The notes beneath the pieces are model-generated. The model was not told the DNA's origin. It did no database searches and saw nothing but the letters and a program-made list of their open reading frames with translations. Positions 56,287 through 64,000 of a stretch of DNA of 64,000 nucleotides are shown here, piece after piece. The stretch's first letter is position 1. Each line of letters begins with the position of its first letter. The stretch spans positions 186,001 to 250,000 of the forward strand of contig CAWCUZ010000002.1 in NCBI GenBank assembly GCA_963798795.1. The letters run 5' to 3'. The translations under genes were made by a program, and so were the position numbers. The stretch comes from CAWCUZ01 sp963798795 (GTDB taxonomy: Bacteria > Acidobacteriota > Vicinamibacteria > Vicinamibacterales > SCN-69-37).

Positions 56287-57164
56287 GCGCGCCGCCGCGA
56301 CAGCGCGCGCGTCAGGTACTCGTACACGCCGCGGCCCACCTTCTTCCCCAGCCGCCCGGCTTTGACGTACTGCGCGAGGAGCGGACACGGACGATACTTC
56401 TCGCCCAGGCTGCGGTGCAGGTATTCGAGGATGCTGAGCCGCGTGTCGAGGCCAACCAGGTCGACCAGCTCGAACGGGCCCATGGGGTGGTTGAGGCCGA
56501 GCCTGAGGGCCTTGTCGATGTCGCGCGCCGACGCGACGCCCTCGAGCAGCATGTAGAACGCTTCGTTGCCGATCGAGGCGTTCACGCGGGTCGTGATGAA
56601 GCCCGGCCACTCGCGGACGAGGACGGTCTCCTTGCCCATCCGGTGCGCCACGGCTTCGACGGTCTCGAGCGTCTCGGGCGTCGATTCGAGCGCGCGCACG
56701 ATCTCGATGAGCTTCATCTTGTGTACCGGGTTGAAGAAGTGCATGCCGGCCACGCGGCCGGGGGCCCGCAGCACGCCCGCCATCTCGGTGATGCTCAGCG
56801 CGGACGTGTTGGTGGCCACCACGGCGCCGGGGGGCGCGAACTGATCGATGCGCGCGAACAGGTCGAGCTTCAGATCGATCCGCTCCGGCGCCGCCTCGAT
56901 CACGAAATCCGCTTCATCGAGCGCCGCCGCCAGATCCCCGGTGGCGCCCAGCCGGGCGAGCGCCGCGTCGGCGTCGGCCGCCGAGGTTTTGCCGAGCTCG
57001 ACCGTTTTGCGGAAGACCGCCTCGATCCGGCCGCGCGCCTGGGTCAACTGCTCCGGCGAGACGTCGTACAGCCGCGTCCCGTAGCCGGCCGCCGCAGCCG
57101 CATGCGCAATGCCGTGCCCCATCGTCCCGGCGCCCAGGACGGCGACGGCTCGAACCGGTGTCAT
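56229..57164 (-). CDS. 3-hydroxyacyl-CoA dehydrogenase
   Basis: 311 residues. AVLGAGTMGHGIAHAAAAAG is the NAD-binding fold; NTSALSITEMAG and GMHFFNPVHKMKLIEIV hold the catalytic Ser/His region, and GLNHPMGPFELVDLVGLD is the family hallmark. It oxidises 3-hydroxyacyl-CoA (3-hydroxybutyryl-CoA type). The usual end is GVYEY; 25 unusual residues follow, all lying over the opposite cupredoxin gene, so a stop may have been lost by an indel. It starts inside the stop of the next gene (ATGA). Confidence 0.9.
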   Translation of the reverse strand: MTPVRAVAVLGAGTMGHGIAHAAAAAGYGTRLYDVSPEQLTQARGRIEAVFRKTVELGKTSAADADAALARLGATGDLAAALDEADFVIEAAPERIDLKLDLFARIDQFAPPGAVVATNTSALSITEMAGVLRAPGRVAGMHFFNPVHKMKLIEIVRALESTPETLETVEAVAHRMGKETVLVREWPGFITTRVNASIGNEAFYMLLEGVASARDIDKALRLGLNHPMGPFELVDLVGLDTRLSILEYLHRSLGEKYRPCPLLAQYVKAGRLGKKVGRGVYEYLTRALSRRRAYRITIWPCSVSLSGLSWS

Positions 57165-58315
57165 GCCGCGCGCTCCAGAATCCGGTCGATCTCCGCTACC
57201 GCGCGGTCGACCTCGTCGGCGGTGTTGTAGAAGTGCGGCGCGATGCGGATGCCGGCGTCCGGGCGGTGGTCGACGATCACCCGCCGCCGCAGCAGCTCGG
57301 CGGTCACCGCCTGGCCGTTCGGCACGTCGAGGACCACCGATCCGCCGCGTTCGCGATCGTCGAGCGGCGTGTTGACGCGCCAGCCGCGCGCCAGCGCGGC
57401 GTCGATCAGCCGGCGCGTGAGTTCCAGCGAGCGGGCGCGGATGGCCGGCACGCCCACCTCGCCGACGATCTCGTACCCGGCGCGCGCCGAGTACAGCGCG
57501 GGCACGTTGGGGGTGCCGGTCTGGAAGCGGTCGATCCCGTGTGCGGGCCGGAGCGGCCCGACCTCGAACTGAAACGGCGCCGCGTGCGCCGCCCATCCGG
57601 CGATCGCCGGCGTGAACTGCGCGATCAGATCCGGACGGACATACAGATAACCCGCTCCCGGCCCGCCGCACAGCCACTTGACCGACCCGCCGACGGCAAA
57701 ATCCACGCCGAGCGCCTCCAGGTTCAGCGGAATCGCGCCGGCCGCCTGATAGACGTCGAGCACCACGTGCGCGCCGACCCGGTGCGCCTTCTCGATCGCT
57801 GGCGCCGGATCCTGCAGGTGCGCACTGCGAAACAGGACCAGCGACAGCACCACGAACGCGGTCCGGTCGTCGATCGCGTCGACCAGCCGTTCCATCGGCG
57901 CGCGCACCGGATCGTCCGAGGGCACCACCACGATGTCGGCGCCGTACCGGCGAAAACCGCCAAGCACGTAGTGGTTCGTCGGGAAATCCAGGTCCTGCAG
58001 GACGATGCGGCGGCGCGGCCCGTCGTACGAGAAACACGACGCGACCAGGGCCTGTCCGATCGACGCGTTCTGATGCATCACGACGCTGTCGCGGCGAGCG
58101 CCGAGGATCGGCGCGAGCAGGTTGCCGGTCTCGCGCCCGGCCTCCCACCACCCCTCGTGCCAGGCCTGCACGCCGCGGCCATCCCAGGCGTCGGCAAACG
58201 CGATAAGCGACTGGCGCGCGCGCCGTGGCATCGCCCCGAGCGAGTGGCTGACCAGGTACGTACAGGTATCGAGAATCGGGAACTCGGGCCGCCAGGCCAG
58301 CAGAGCGTCGGACAT
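57161..58315 (-). CDS. PLP-dependent aminotransferase class V, kynureninase-like
   Basis: 384 residues. DLDFPTNHYVLGGF, VLDVYQAAGAIPLNL and GGSVKWLCGGPGAGYLYV are landmarks; the PLP lysine is in SVKWL. HSLGAMPRRA and the C-terminal RIAPHFYNTADEVDRA match the kynureninase/isopenicillin-epimerase-like branch. No other tryptophan-degradation gene is adjacent, so the true substrate is uncertain. It is coupled to the hydroxyacyl-CoA dehydrogenase, which may indicate a joint catabolic role. Confidence 0.8.
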   Translation of the reverse strand: MSDALLAWRPEFPILDTCTYLVSHSLGAMPRRARQSLIAFADAWDGRGVQAWHEGWWEAGRETGNLLAPILGARRDSVVMHQNASIGQALVASCFSYDGPRRRIVLQDLDFPTNHYVLGGFRRYGADIVVVPSDDPVRAPMERLVDAIDDRTAFVVLSLVLFRSAHLQDPAPAIEKAHRVGAHVVLDVYQAAGAIPLNLEALGVDFAVGGSVKWLCGGPGAGYLYVRPDLIAQFTPAIAGWAAHAAPFQFEVGPLRPAHGIDRFQTGTPNVPALYSARAGYEIVGEVGVPAIRARSLELTRRLIDAALARGWRVNTPLDDRERGGSVVLDVPNGQAVTAELLRRRVIVDHRPDAGIRIAPHFYNTADEVDRAVAEIDRILERAA

Positions 58316-58345
58316 CGCCGCGGGCCGGATCTTATCAGCCGGCCG

Positions 58346-61024
58346 TCAGCTCTGTCGCAGGACCTCGACCGGGTCGAGCCGCATGGCCCGGCGCGCCGGC
58401 CACCAGGCCGCGGCCGCGGCGACGCCGAGCAGCAGCAGGACGGCGGACGCGAAAGTGAAGGGATCCGCCGGCTCGATCCCGAACAGCAGCGCCCGCAGGA
58501 AGCCGACGACGCTCAGCGCGGCGGCGAGCCCGGCGGCGAGGCCGGCGAGCGCGAACACGAGCGCCGGCCGCACGATCGATGACACCACCTGGCGCGGCCG
58601 CGCCCCCAGAGCGACGCGGATCCCGATTTCCTGCCGCCGCTCACCCACCGCGCACGCCAGCACGCCGTAGACGCCGATTGCGCCAAGCAGCAGCGCCAGC
58701 CCGGCGAACGCGCCCAGGAGCGCCATGCTGAACCGCCGGGTCGAGTCGTTCTCGGCGAGCGCCTGATCGAACGTGGCCACCCGCAGCAGCGGCAGGTTGG
58801 GATCCAGGGCCCAGACGGCGTCGCGGACCGGCCCGACCAGCGCCGCCGGATCGTGCTCCGCCCGCACGACCAGCGTCTGCCACGACATCCACGTCCAGTT
58901 GGCCTGGCGCTGTGCCAGCGGCACGTAGATCGTCGGCGGCGCCGACTCGGCGAGTCCGGCGTCGTGCGTGTCGCCGACGACGCCGACGATCTCGAGCCAG
59001 GGGCTCTGCCCCTGCCGGAAGGCGACCCGCTTGCCCAGCGGATCGGCGTCCGGCCAGTGCTTCCGGGCGAGCGCCTCGTTGATGACGGCGACCGGCTGAC
59101 TGTCCACCCGATCACGCGCGTCGATGGGACGGCCTCGAATCACCGGAATGCGCATCGTCTGGAAATAGCCGCCGGTCACGGCCTGCAGCGGCACGGGGTC
59201 CTCCCGTCCGCTCGGGTTGATCGAGGGGCGGCCCTCGATGGCAAAGCTGAACGTGAAACCCGCGCCGCTGCCGGGCGTTGACGTGGTGCCCGCGGCGGCC
59301 ACGACGCCCGGCAGGGCGCCAACCCGTTCGATCAGGCTGGAATAGAACCTGAGCGTGGACGCCGTGTCGGGGTAGCGCGCCCCCGGAAGGTCGAGATCGA
59401 CCGTCAGCACGCCGTGCGGGTCGAAGCCCGGATCGACCGACTGGAGGCGGAGAAAGCTCCGCACCAGCAGACCGGCCGCGACGACCAGCACGAGCGTGAG
59501 ACCCACCTGCCCCGCCACCAGCAGGTGTCGCATCCGTGAGCCGCGCGCGTCCAGGCCAGGGCGCGCGGTCTGCAACAGCGGCCGCACGTCCGCGCGGGAC
59601 AGGTGCCACGCCGGCGCCAATCCGGTGAGCAGGGCGCTCAGCAGCGTGGCGCCCACGGCGAACGCCAGCACGGCGCGGTCGACGGCGACTGTCTGGAGGA
59701 GCGGGATGTCGGCCGGCGCCGCCGCCACGAGGGCCGGCAGCAGCACGGCCAAGAGCATCAGGCCGAGCGCGCCGCCCACGGCCGACACAACCGCGTTCTC
59801 GGTGATCAACTGGCGCAGGATGCGCCCGCGGCCGGCGCCGATCGCGGTCCGTACCGCCATTTCGAATCCGCGCCGGCTGGCGCGCGCGAGCTGCAGGGTG
59901 GCCAGGTTGGCGCACGCGATCATCAGTACCGCGGCCACGACCGCCATCAGCACCAGCAGCAGCGGCCGCACGCCGCGCACGAGGTCCGCATGCAGATCGA
60001 CGACATTGACGCTCCAGTTCGTCATGTCCTGGGGATGGTCGCGCGCGAGCGCGGCCGCGATCCCCCGCATCTCCGCGTTGGCCGCCTCGAGGGTCACCCC
60101 CGGCCCGAGGCGCGCGAGCACGCGATAGTTGTGGGACCGGCGCTCGTCGCGATCCGATGCGTCGAATCGCTGCGGCAGCCAGAGATCGATGTTCGAGGAC
60201 GGAAACGCGAAGCCGGGCGGCATCACGCCCACGACCTCGGCCGGAAGGCCGTCGAGCGTGATCGTCCGGCCGATGAGATCGCCGGCGCCGCCGAAACGCT
60301 GCCGCCAGAACGCGTGACTGAGCACGACGACCCGCGGCTGGTCCGGTTCGCCATCCGTGCGCCGGAACGTCCGGCCAAGGGCGGGTGCGACCCCCAGCGC
60401 GTCGAACACCGAGGGGGTGAGCGACGTGCCGTGCGTGCGCTGCGGCCGGCCGTCGCCGGTGAGCGCGAGGTCGAAGCCGTCCTGCACCGTGCCGATCGCG
60501 GCGAACGAATGCGCGCGCGCACGCCAGTCGAAGTAGTTCCCGCTGGACACGACGTTGTGGTCGGCGCCGCGCGGCGACACCTCCCAGACCCAGACGAGCC
60601 GGCCGGGATCGGCATACGGCAGCGGCCGCAGCAGGACGGCGCGAACGGCGCTGAAGATGCCGGTGGTCGCGCCGATCGCGAGGGCGAGCGTCAGGATCGA
60701 TGCCAGACCGGAACCGGGCGAACGGGCCAGACTGCGTACGCCGTAGCGAACGTCCTGCAGAAACTGACGCCACGCGCCGGCGAGCCGATCGCCGCGGCGT
60801 CTCGCCGGCGCGGCTCGAATCCCGAGCGCCGCCCGCCGCCGGGCGGTCTCCACCAGCTCCCGGCGCGTGCGCGTCAGGGCGTCGGCGGAATCCACGCCGC
60901 CGGCCACGAGCTCCGCGTACCGGTCGGCGCAATGCTGCGCCAGCTCCTCGCGGATGTCGGCGTCCTGCCGGAAGTCGCCGGTGACGACTGGCAGGGCGGA
61001 TCGGACTTCGGGGCGCCAGTCCAT
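58346..61024 (-). CDS. ADOP-type permease with N-terminal prefix domain
   Basis: 892 residues; ATG 61024 follows GGGAG by seven bases. The first 90 residues are the charged permease-prefix domain (ADIREELAQHCADRYAELV), then two MacB-core plus FtsX-type modules, with SILTLALAIGATTGIFSAV as the first helix and GVLACAVGERRQEIGIRVALGA in the last module. This is the full 'acidobacterial duplicated orphan permease' layout. A PadR gene lies directly upstream with a 1-4 base gap, the normal pairing. Confidence 0.92.
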   Translation of the reverse strand: MDWRPEVRSALPVVTGDFRQDADIREELAQHCADRYAELVAGGVDSADALTRTRRELVETARRRAALGIRAAPARRRGDRLAGAWRQFLQDVRYGVRSLARSPGSGLASILTLALAIGATTGIFSAVRAVLLRPLPYADPGRLVWVWEVSPRGADHNVVSSGNYFDWRARAHSFAAIGTVQDGFDLALTGDGRPQRTHGTSLTPSVFDALGVAPALGRTFRRTDGEPDQPRVVVLSHAFWRQRFGGAGDLIGRTITLDGLPAEVVGVMPPGFAFPSSNIDLWLPQRFDASDRDERRSHNYRVLARLGPGVTLEAANAEMRGIAAALARDHPQDMTNWSVNVVDLHADLVRGVRPLLLVLMAVVAAVLMIACANLATLQLARASRRGFEMAVRTAIGAGRGRILRQLITENAVVSAVGGALGLMLLAVLLPALVAAAPADIPLLQTVAVDRAVLAFAVGATLLSALLTGLAPAWHLSRADVRPLLQTARPGLDARGSRMRHLLVAGQVGLTLVLVVAAGLLVRSFLRLQSVDPGFDPHGVLTVDLDLPGARYPDTASTLRFYSSLIERVGALPGVVAAAGTTSTPGSGAGFTFSFAIEGRPSINPSGREDPVPLQAVTGGYFQTMRIPVIRGRPIDARDRVDSQPVAVINEALARKHWPDADPLGKRVAFRQGQSPWLEIVGVVGDTHDAGLAESAPPTIYVPLAQRQANWTWMSWQTLVVRAEHDPAALVGPVRDAVWALDPNLPLLRVATFDQALAENDSTRRFSMALLGAFAGLALLLGAIGVYGVLACAVGERRQEIGIRVALGARPRQVVSSIVRPALVFALAGLAAGLAAALSVVGFLRALLFGIEPADPFTFASAVLLLLGVAAAAAWWPARRAMRLDPVEVLRQS

Positions 61025-61028
61025 CACG

Positions 61029-61370
61029 TTACTCCCTCAACCCCGCGACGCGGTCGAGCGCGGCCACGAAGCCCTGCCAGAGCCCGCGCTGGCCGGCGAG
61101 CGTGCGCCGGCCGACGGGCGTGATGCGGTAGTAGCGGCGGCGGCGTTCCCCGGCGCGCTGGCGCCACTGTCCGTCGATCCAGCCCCGGCGTTCCATGCGG
61201 TAGAGCAACGGGTACAACGACGCCATGTGGAAGCTGATGGTGCCCCCGGACCGGCGCTCGATGAGCTTGCCGATCTCGTAGCCGTGGCGCGGCGACTCGG
61301 CGACGAGGGCCAGGACGAGCAGCGTCGCGCTGCCGCGCTTGAGTTCACGGTCAGTGAGTGGCCACGTCAT
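61029..61370 (-). CDS. PadR-family transcriptional regulator
   Basis: 113 residues from ATG 61370. RGSATLLVLALVAESPRHGYEIG and SLYPLLYRMERRGWIDGQW are the winged-helix blocks of PadR; RYYRITPVGRRTL follows. PadR proteins repress their own operon and dissociate on binding a ligand or under membrane stress. It is cotranscribed with the ADOP permease. An in-frame extension to 61400 overlaps the promoter and is less likely. Confidence 0.92.
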   Translation of the reverse strand: MTWPLTDRELKRGSATLLVLALVAESPRHGYEIGKLIERRSGGTISFHMASLYPLLYRMERRGWIDGQWRQRAGERRRRYYRITPVGRRTLAGQRGLWQGFVAALDRVAGLRE

Positions 61371-61384
61371 ATGTTGTGTGGACA

Positions 61385-61414
61385 GATATATCGTGGACAT
61401 GGGTCAGGCGTCAA
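61385..61414 (-). promoter_or_regulatory. Promoter of padR-ADOP operon
   Basis: TTGACG (61409-61414), an 18-base spacer and TATATC (61385-61390) on the minus strand. The AT-rich ATATATC and ACATATG around it form a likely PadR operator. The leader to ATG 61370 would be about eight bases, with no ribosome site. Confidence 0.5.
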
Positions 61415-61456
61415 CCCGCACCGGGCACCCGCGCCGGAATGCTACAGTCCTCCGCG

Positions 61457-62722
61457 ATGTCCGCGCGGATCGTGCTCGCCTGCTGGGGATCGTACGGCGA
61501 CCTGTTTCCGTCTATTGCCGTCGGCCGCGTTCTGCGGATGCGCGGCCATTCCGTGGTGGTGGCCACGTGCGAGCACTATCGCGACCTGGTCGCCGCGGAA
61601 CACCTGGCGTTCGCGCCGCTGCGCCCCGACGTCGACCCGTCGGACACGGGCCTCATCGCCCGGGTCATGGACCCGGCCAGGGGCACCGAGCGCATCGTCC
61701 GCGAACTGCTGATGCCGGCCTTGCGCGAGCAGTACACGGACCTGCGCGCGGCCGCGAACGGCGCCGATCTCCTCGTCTCGCACCCGGTCACGTTCGCCGC
61801 CCCGATCCTGGGCGACGCGGAAGGCCTCCGCTGGATAGCGTCGCTGCTGGCCCCAATCGGGTTCTTCTCGGCATTCGACTTCCCGCGCCTGCCGCCGCAC
61901 CCGCGCGTTGTCGGCGCGCTGACGGCGTCCCCCATCGGCGCGCGGATCGCTCGCCGCCTGGCCCAGGGTGTCACCCGTCGCTGGACCCGACCGGTCCGTG
62001 ACCTGCGGCGGGAGCTCGGCCTGCCGGCCGGCGGAGACCCGCTCTTCGACGGCCAGTTCTCGCCGCTGGGCACGATCGCGCTGTTCTCGCGCGTGCTGGC
62101 AACGCCGCAGCCGGACTGGCCTCCGCGGGTGGACGTGACGGGCTTTGCGTTCTACAACCGGCCGGCTACCGTTCCCGACGCCGTCGACGCGTTCTGCGAG
62201 GCGGGACCGCCGCCGATCGTCTTCACGCTCGGCAGCTCGGCTGCCGGCGCGCCCGGTGATTTCTACGAGGAAAGCCTGGCGGCGGCGCGCGCCATCGGCC
62301 GCCGCGCGCTGCTGATGATTCGCGCCGACCTCGGCGCGCACCCGGTCGGTCCGATCGCGGACGACGCGATGGCCGTCGACTACGCGCCGCACGAAGCGAT
62401 CTTCCCGCGCGCCGGCGCCATCGTGCATCACGGCGGCATCGGCACCACCGGACAGGCGCTCCGCGCCGGCCGGCCCATGCTGGTCGTGCCGCACGCGCAC
62501 GACCAGCCCGACAATGCGCATCGCGTCAGGCGCCTCGGCGTCGGGCAGGTCCTGCCGGCGGCCCAGTACCGGCGACCGGCGGCCGCCCGCGAACTGGCGC
62601 GGCTACTGAGCGGTCCGGCGGCCCGGCGGGCGCAGGAGGTGGCGGCGGTGGTCCGGCTCGAGCCGGGCGCCGCCGGCGCCGCCGACGCGATCGAACGGAC
62701 GCTCCGCGCGGCTCCGCGGTAG
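61457..62722 (+). CDS. GT1-family glycosyltransferase
   Basis: 421 residues. The N-terminus has SYGDLFPSIAVGRVL, and the sugar-nucleotide site is VHHGGIGTTGQALRAGRPMLVVP, diagnostic of the UDP/TDP-glycosyltransferase (MGT/YjiC, sterol glucosyltransferase-like) group. FTLGSSAAGAP and DYAPHEAIFPRA are further matches. The acceptor is not readable. TACAGT at 61443-61448 is a possible -10 box eight bases before the ATG. It is divergent from padR. Confidence 0.87.
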   Translation: MSARIVLACWGSYGDLFPSIAVGRVLRMRGHSVVVATCEHYRDLVAAEHLAFAPLRPDVDPSDTGLIARVMDPARGTERIVRELLMPALREQYTDLRAAANGADLLVSHPVTFAAPILGDAEGLRWIASLLAPIGFFSAFDFPRLPPHPRVVGALTASPIGARIARRLAQGVTRRWTRPVRDLRRELGLPAGGDPLFDGQFSPLGTIALFSRVLATPQPDWPPRVDVTGFAFYNRPATVPDAVDAFCEAGPPPIVFTLGSSAAGAPGDFYEESLAAARAIGRRALLMIRADLGAHPVGPIADDAMAVDYAPHEAIFPRAGAIVHHGGIGTTGQALRAGRPMLVVPHAHDQPDNAHRVRRLGVGQVLPAAQYRRPAAARELARLLSGPAARRAQEVAAVVRLEPGAAGAADAIERTLRAAPR

Positions 62723-63074
62723 GATGGCTCCGCACCGCCGCGGTGATCGCGCTGGTCGCCGGAACGACGCCGATTGCGGGCAGCTGGTGAGCATCGGCAC
62801 GCTGCTCGCGTTCGTGCTCGTCAGCATCGGAATCATCGTCCTGCGCCGCACCGCGCCGGATCGGGCGCGGCCCTTCCGCACGCCGGGCGTGCCGTTCGTG
62901 CCGATCGCCGGCGCCGTGATTTGTCTGGCGCAGATGGTGGGCCTGCCGGGCGACCTGGATCCGGCTGGGCGTCTGGCTGGTGGCGGGCCTGTGGTCTACT
63001 TCACCGACGGCCGCCTCAAATCACAAGGCACCAACCGCCAATCACACATCACATCTCGACCCAGACGGTCTTGA
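62719..63074 (+). pseudogene. C-terminal fragment of an APC-family amino-acid permease
   Basis: Only the last ~110 residues of a cationic-amino-acid transporter-like permease remain: VGWLRTAAVIALVAGTTPI, then LVSIGTLLAFVLVSIGIIVLRR, RPFRTPGVPFVPIAGAVICL and WLVAGLVVYFTDGR. Frame changes occur near 62785, 62957 and 62990. The first ten or so helices are missing and the glycosyltransferase stop abuts it, so this is a deletion remnant, not only an indel artefact. It overlaps the convergent dehydrogenase end by 26 bases. Confidence 0.7.
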
Positions 63075-64000
63075 CCTGTGTGTACGACTCGAGCGCGTGC
63101 ACGCTCAGCTCGCGGCCGAAGCCGCTCTGCTTGTAGCCGCCGAAGGCGGCCGCCGCGTCGTAGACGTTGTAGGTGTTGATCCAGACGGTCCCGGCCTGCA
63201 GCTTCGACGCGACGTAGTGCGCCTTCTTGATGTCGCGCGTCCAGACGGCCGCCGCCAGGCCGTACCGCGAGTCGTTGGCGCGGGCGATCGCCTCGTCGAC
63301 GTCGCCGAACTCGATCGTCGCCAGCACGGGGCCGAAGATCTCCTCGCGCGCGATCGTCATCGACGGCGTGACGTCGGCGAACACCGTCGGCTGCATGAAG
63401 TAGCCCTTGCCCGTGCCGATGTCGGTCCGGCTGCCGCCGGCCACCAGCCGCGCGCCTTCCTGCCGGGCGATTTCGACGTACTTCAGCACGCGGTCGAGTT
63501 GCCCTTTCGACACGAGGGCGCCGAGCCGCGTCTTGGGATCGAGCGGGTCGCCGGCCACCATCTTCTTCGTGCGCGCCGCGAGCTTCTCGAGGAACGCGTC
63601 CTTGATCGACCGATCCACGAGCAGCCGCGATCCGGCCGCGCAGACCTCGCCCTTGCCGTAGAAGATGCCGACGGTGGCGCCCCGGAGCGCCGCGTCGAGG
63701 TCGGCGTCGGGAAAGACGATGTTCGGCGACTTGCCGCCGAGCTCGAGCGTGACGTGCTTGAGCGTGTCGGCCGCGGTGCGCATGATGCCCTTGCCGGTGC
63801 TGGTGTCACCCGTGAACGCGATCTTGTCGACGCCCGGGTGTTCGACGAGCGCCTGCCCGACGGTCGCGCCGCTGCCCGTCACCACATTGAGCACGCCTGG
63901 CGGAAAGCCGACCTCGACCGCCAGCTCGCCGAGCGCGAGGGCCGTGAGGGGCGTCAGGCTCGCCGGCTTGAGCACCACCGTGTTGCCGGTCGCCAGCGCC
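63049..64000 (-). CDS. Aldehyde dehydrogenase, cut by window end
   Basis: The reading frame continues beyond the right edge; the last ~316 residues are present. LELGGKSPNIVFPDADLD holds the catalytic Glu, GEVCAAGSRLLVD the nucleophile Cys, and EEIFGPVLATIEF, NTYNVYDAAAAFGGYKQSGFG are the C-terminal ALDH blocks. It is of the betaine/phenylacetaldehyde-type class-1 ALDH group. The substrate is uncertain. The N-terminal NAD-binding part lies outside the window. Confidence 0.9.
   Translation of the reverse strand, partial: ALATGNTVVLKPASLTPLTALALGELAVEVGFPPGVLNVVTGSGATVGQALVEHPGVDKIAFTGDTSTGKGIMRTAADTLKHVTLELGGKSPNIVFPDADLDAALRGATVGIFYGKGEVCAAGSRLLVDRSIKDAFLEKLAARTKKMVAGDPLDPKTRLGALVSKGQLDRVLKYVEIARQEGARLVAGGSRTDIGTGKGYFMQPTVFADVTPSMTIAREEIFGPVLATIEFGDVDEAIARANDSRYGLAAAVWTRDIKKAHYVASKLQAGTVWINTYNVYDAAAAFGGYKQSGFGRELSVHALESYTQVKTVWVEM

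Overview
The window is very GC-rich and tightly packed, with genes on both strands and many 4-base ATGA/GTGA start-stop overlaps. Two permeases resembling the 'acidobacterial duplicated orphan permease' (ADOP) family, one with its usual PadR regulator, point to an acidobacterium. Vicinamibacteria-like is a plausible guess and is inference only. The abundance of TolB-like propellers, BNR/VPS10-like repeats and M28 peptidases fits this. No rRNA, tRNA, CRISPR array, phage or intact insertion sequence was seen.

Layout. 0-5.9 kb: the end of a membrane Ser/Thr kinase, a patatin-like lipase, a Tat-exported GH99-like glycosidase, an iron/zinc-chelating protein remnant, a membrane-anchored cytochrome c, a receiver protein and a tyrosine phosphatase. 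6-15 kb: P5C dehydrogenase, a BNR-repeat secreted protein, a STAS protein, ferritin, a propeller-M28 peptidase and a DUF3014 protein. 15-22.7 kb: an ADOP permease, a DUF3810 metalloprotease-like protein, type II NADH dehydrogenase, a Yip1-like protein and a badly frameshifted molybdopterin oxidoreductase. 22.8-34.6 kb: a protease-propeller-barrel protein, YggX, a POT transporter, a LigD-type phosphoesterase, two paralogous small secreted proteins, YvcK, DinB, a polytopic protein, a YheT-like hydrolase and DUF72. 34.6-41.9 kb: one seven-gene efflux operon (TetR, HlyD, ABC, TolC, ABC, permease, permease). 42-44.9 kb: a LiaF-like envelope-sensing operon with a LytS/LytTR two-component pair. 45-54.5 kb: an orphan MacB-type ATPase, a CusF-SCO1 fusion, TlpA, a second protease-propeller-barrel protein, a thioesterase, CoaA and ferredoxin. 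55-64 kb: DUF5777, a cupredoxin, hydroxyacyl-CoA dehydrogenase, a kynureninase-like enzyme, ADOP plus PadR, a GT1 glycosyltransferase, an amino-acid permease remnant and an aldehyde dehydrogenase cut by the window edge.

Many genes read as one protein only if single-base frame changes are allowed. These cluster strongly (9.7, 19-22, 25-29, 36-41 and 52-54 kb), while other stretches are clean. The indels rarely come with nonsense substitutions, so uncorrected sequencing error is the simplest explanation. Such genes are listed as one locus over their full reconstructed span.

The most interesting items are: the paralogous pair of predicted outer-membrane proteins carrying a zinc-protease domain, a TolB-like propeller and a C-terminal barrel; the split-ATPase efflux operon with a probable leaderless, operator-embedded promoter beside a heptanucleotide repeat; a recurring palindrome in convergent intergenic gaps; a recurring TAnnnT box 5-8 bases before ATG; and the CusF-SCO fusion with an unusual CX5C spacing.
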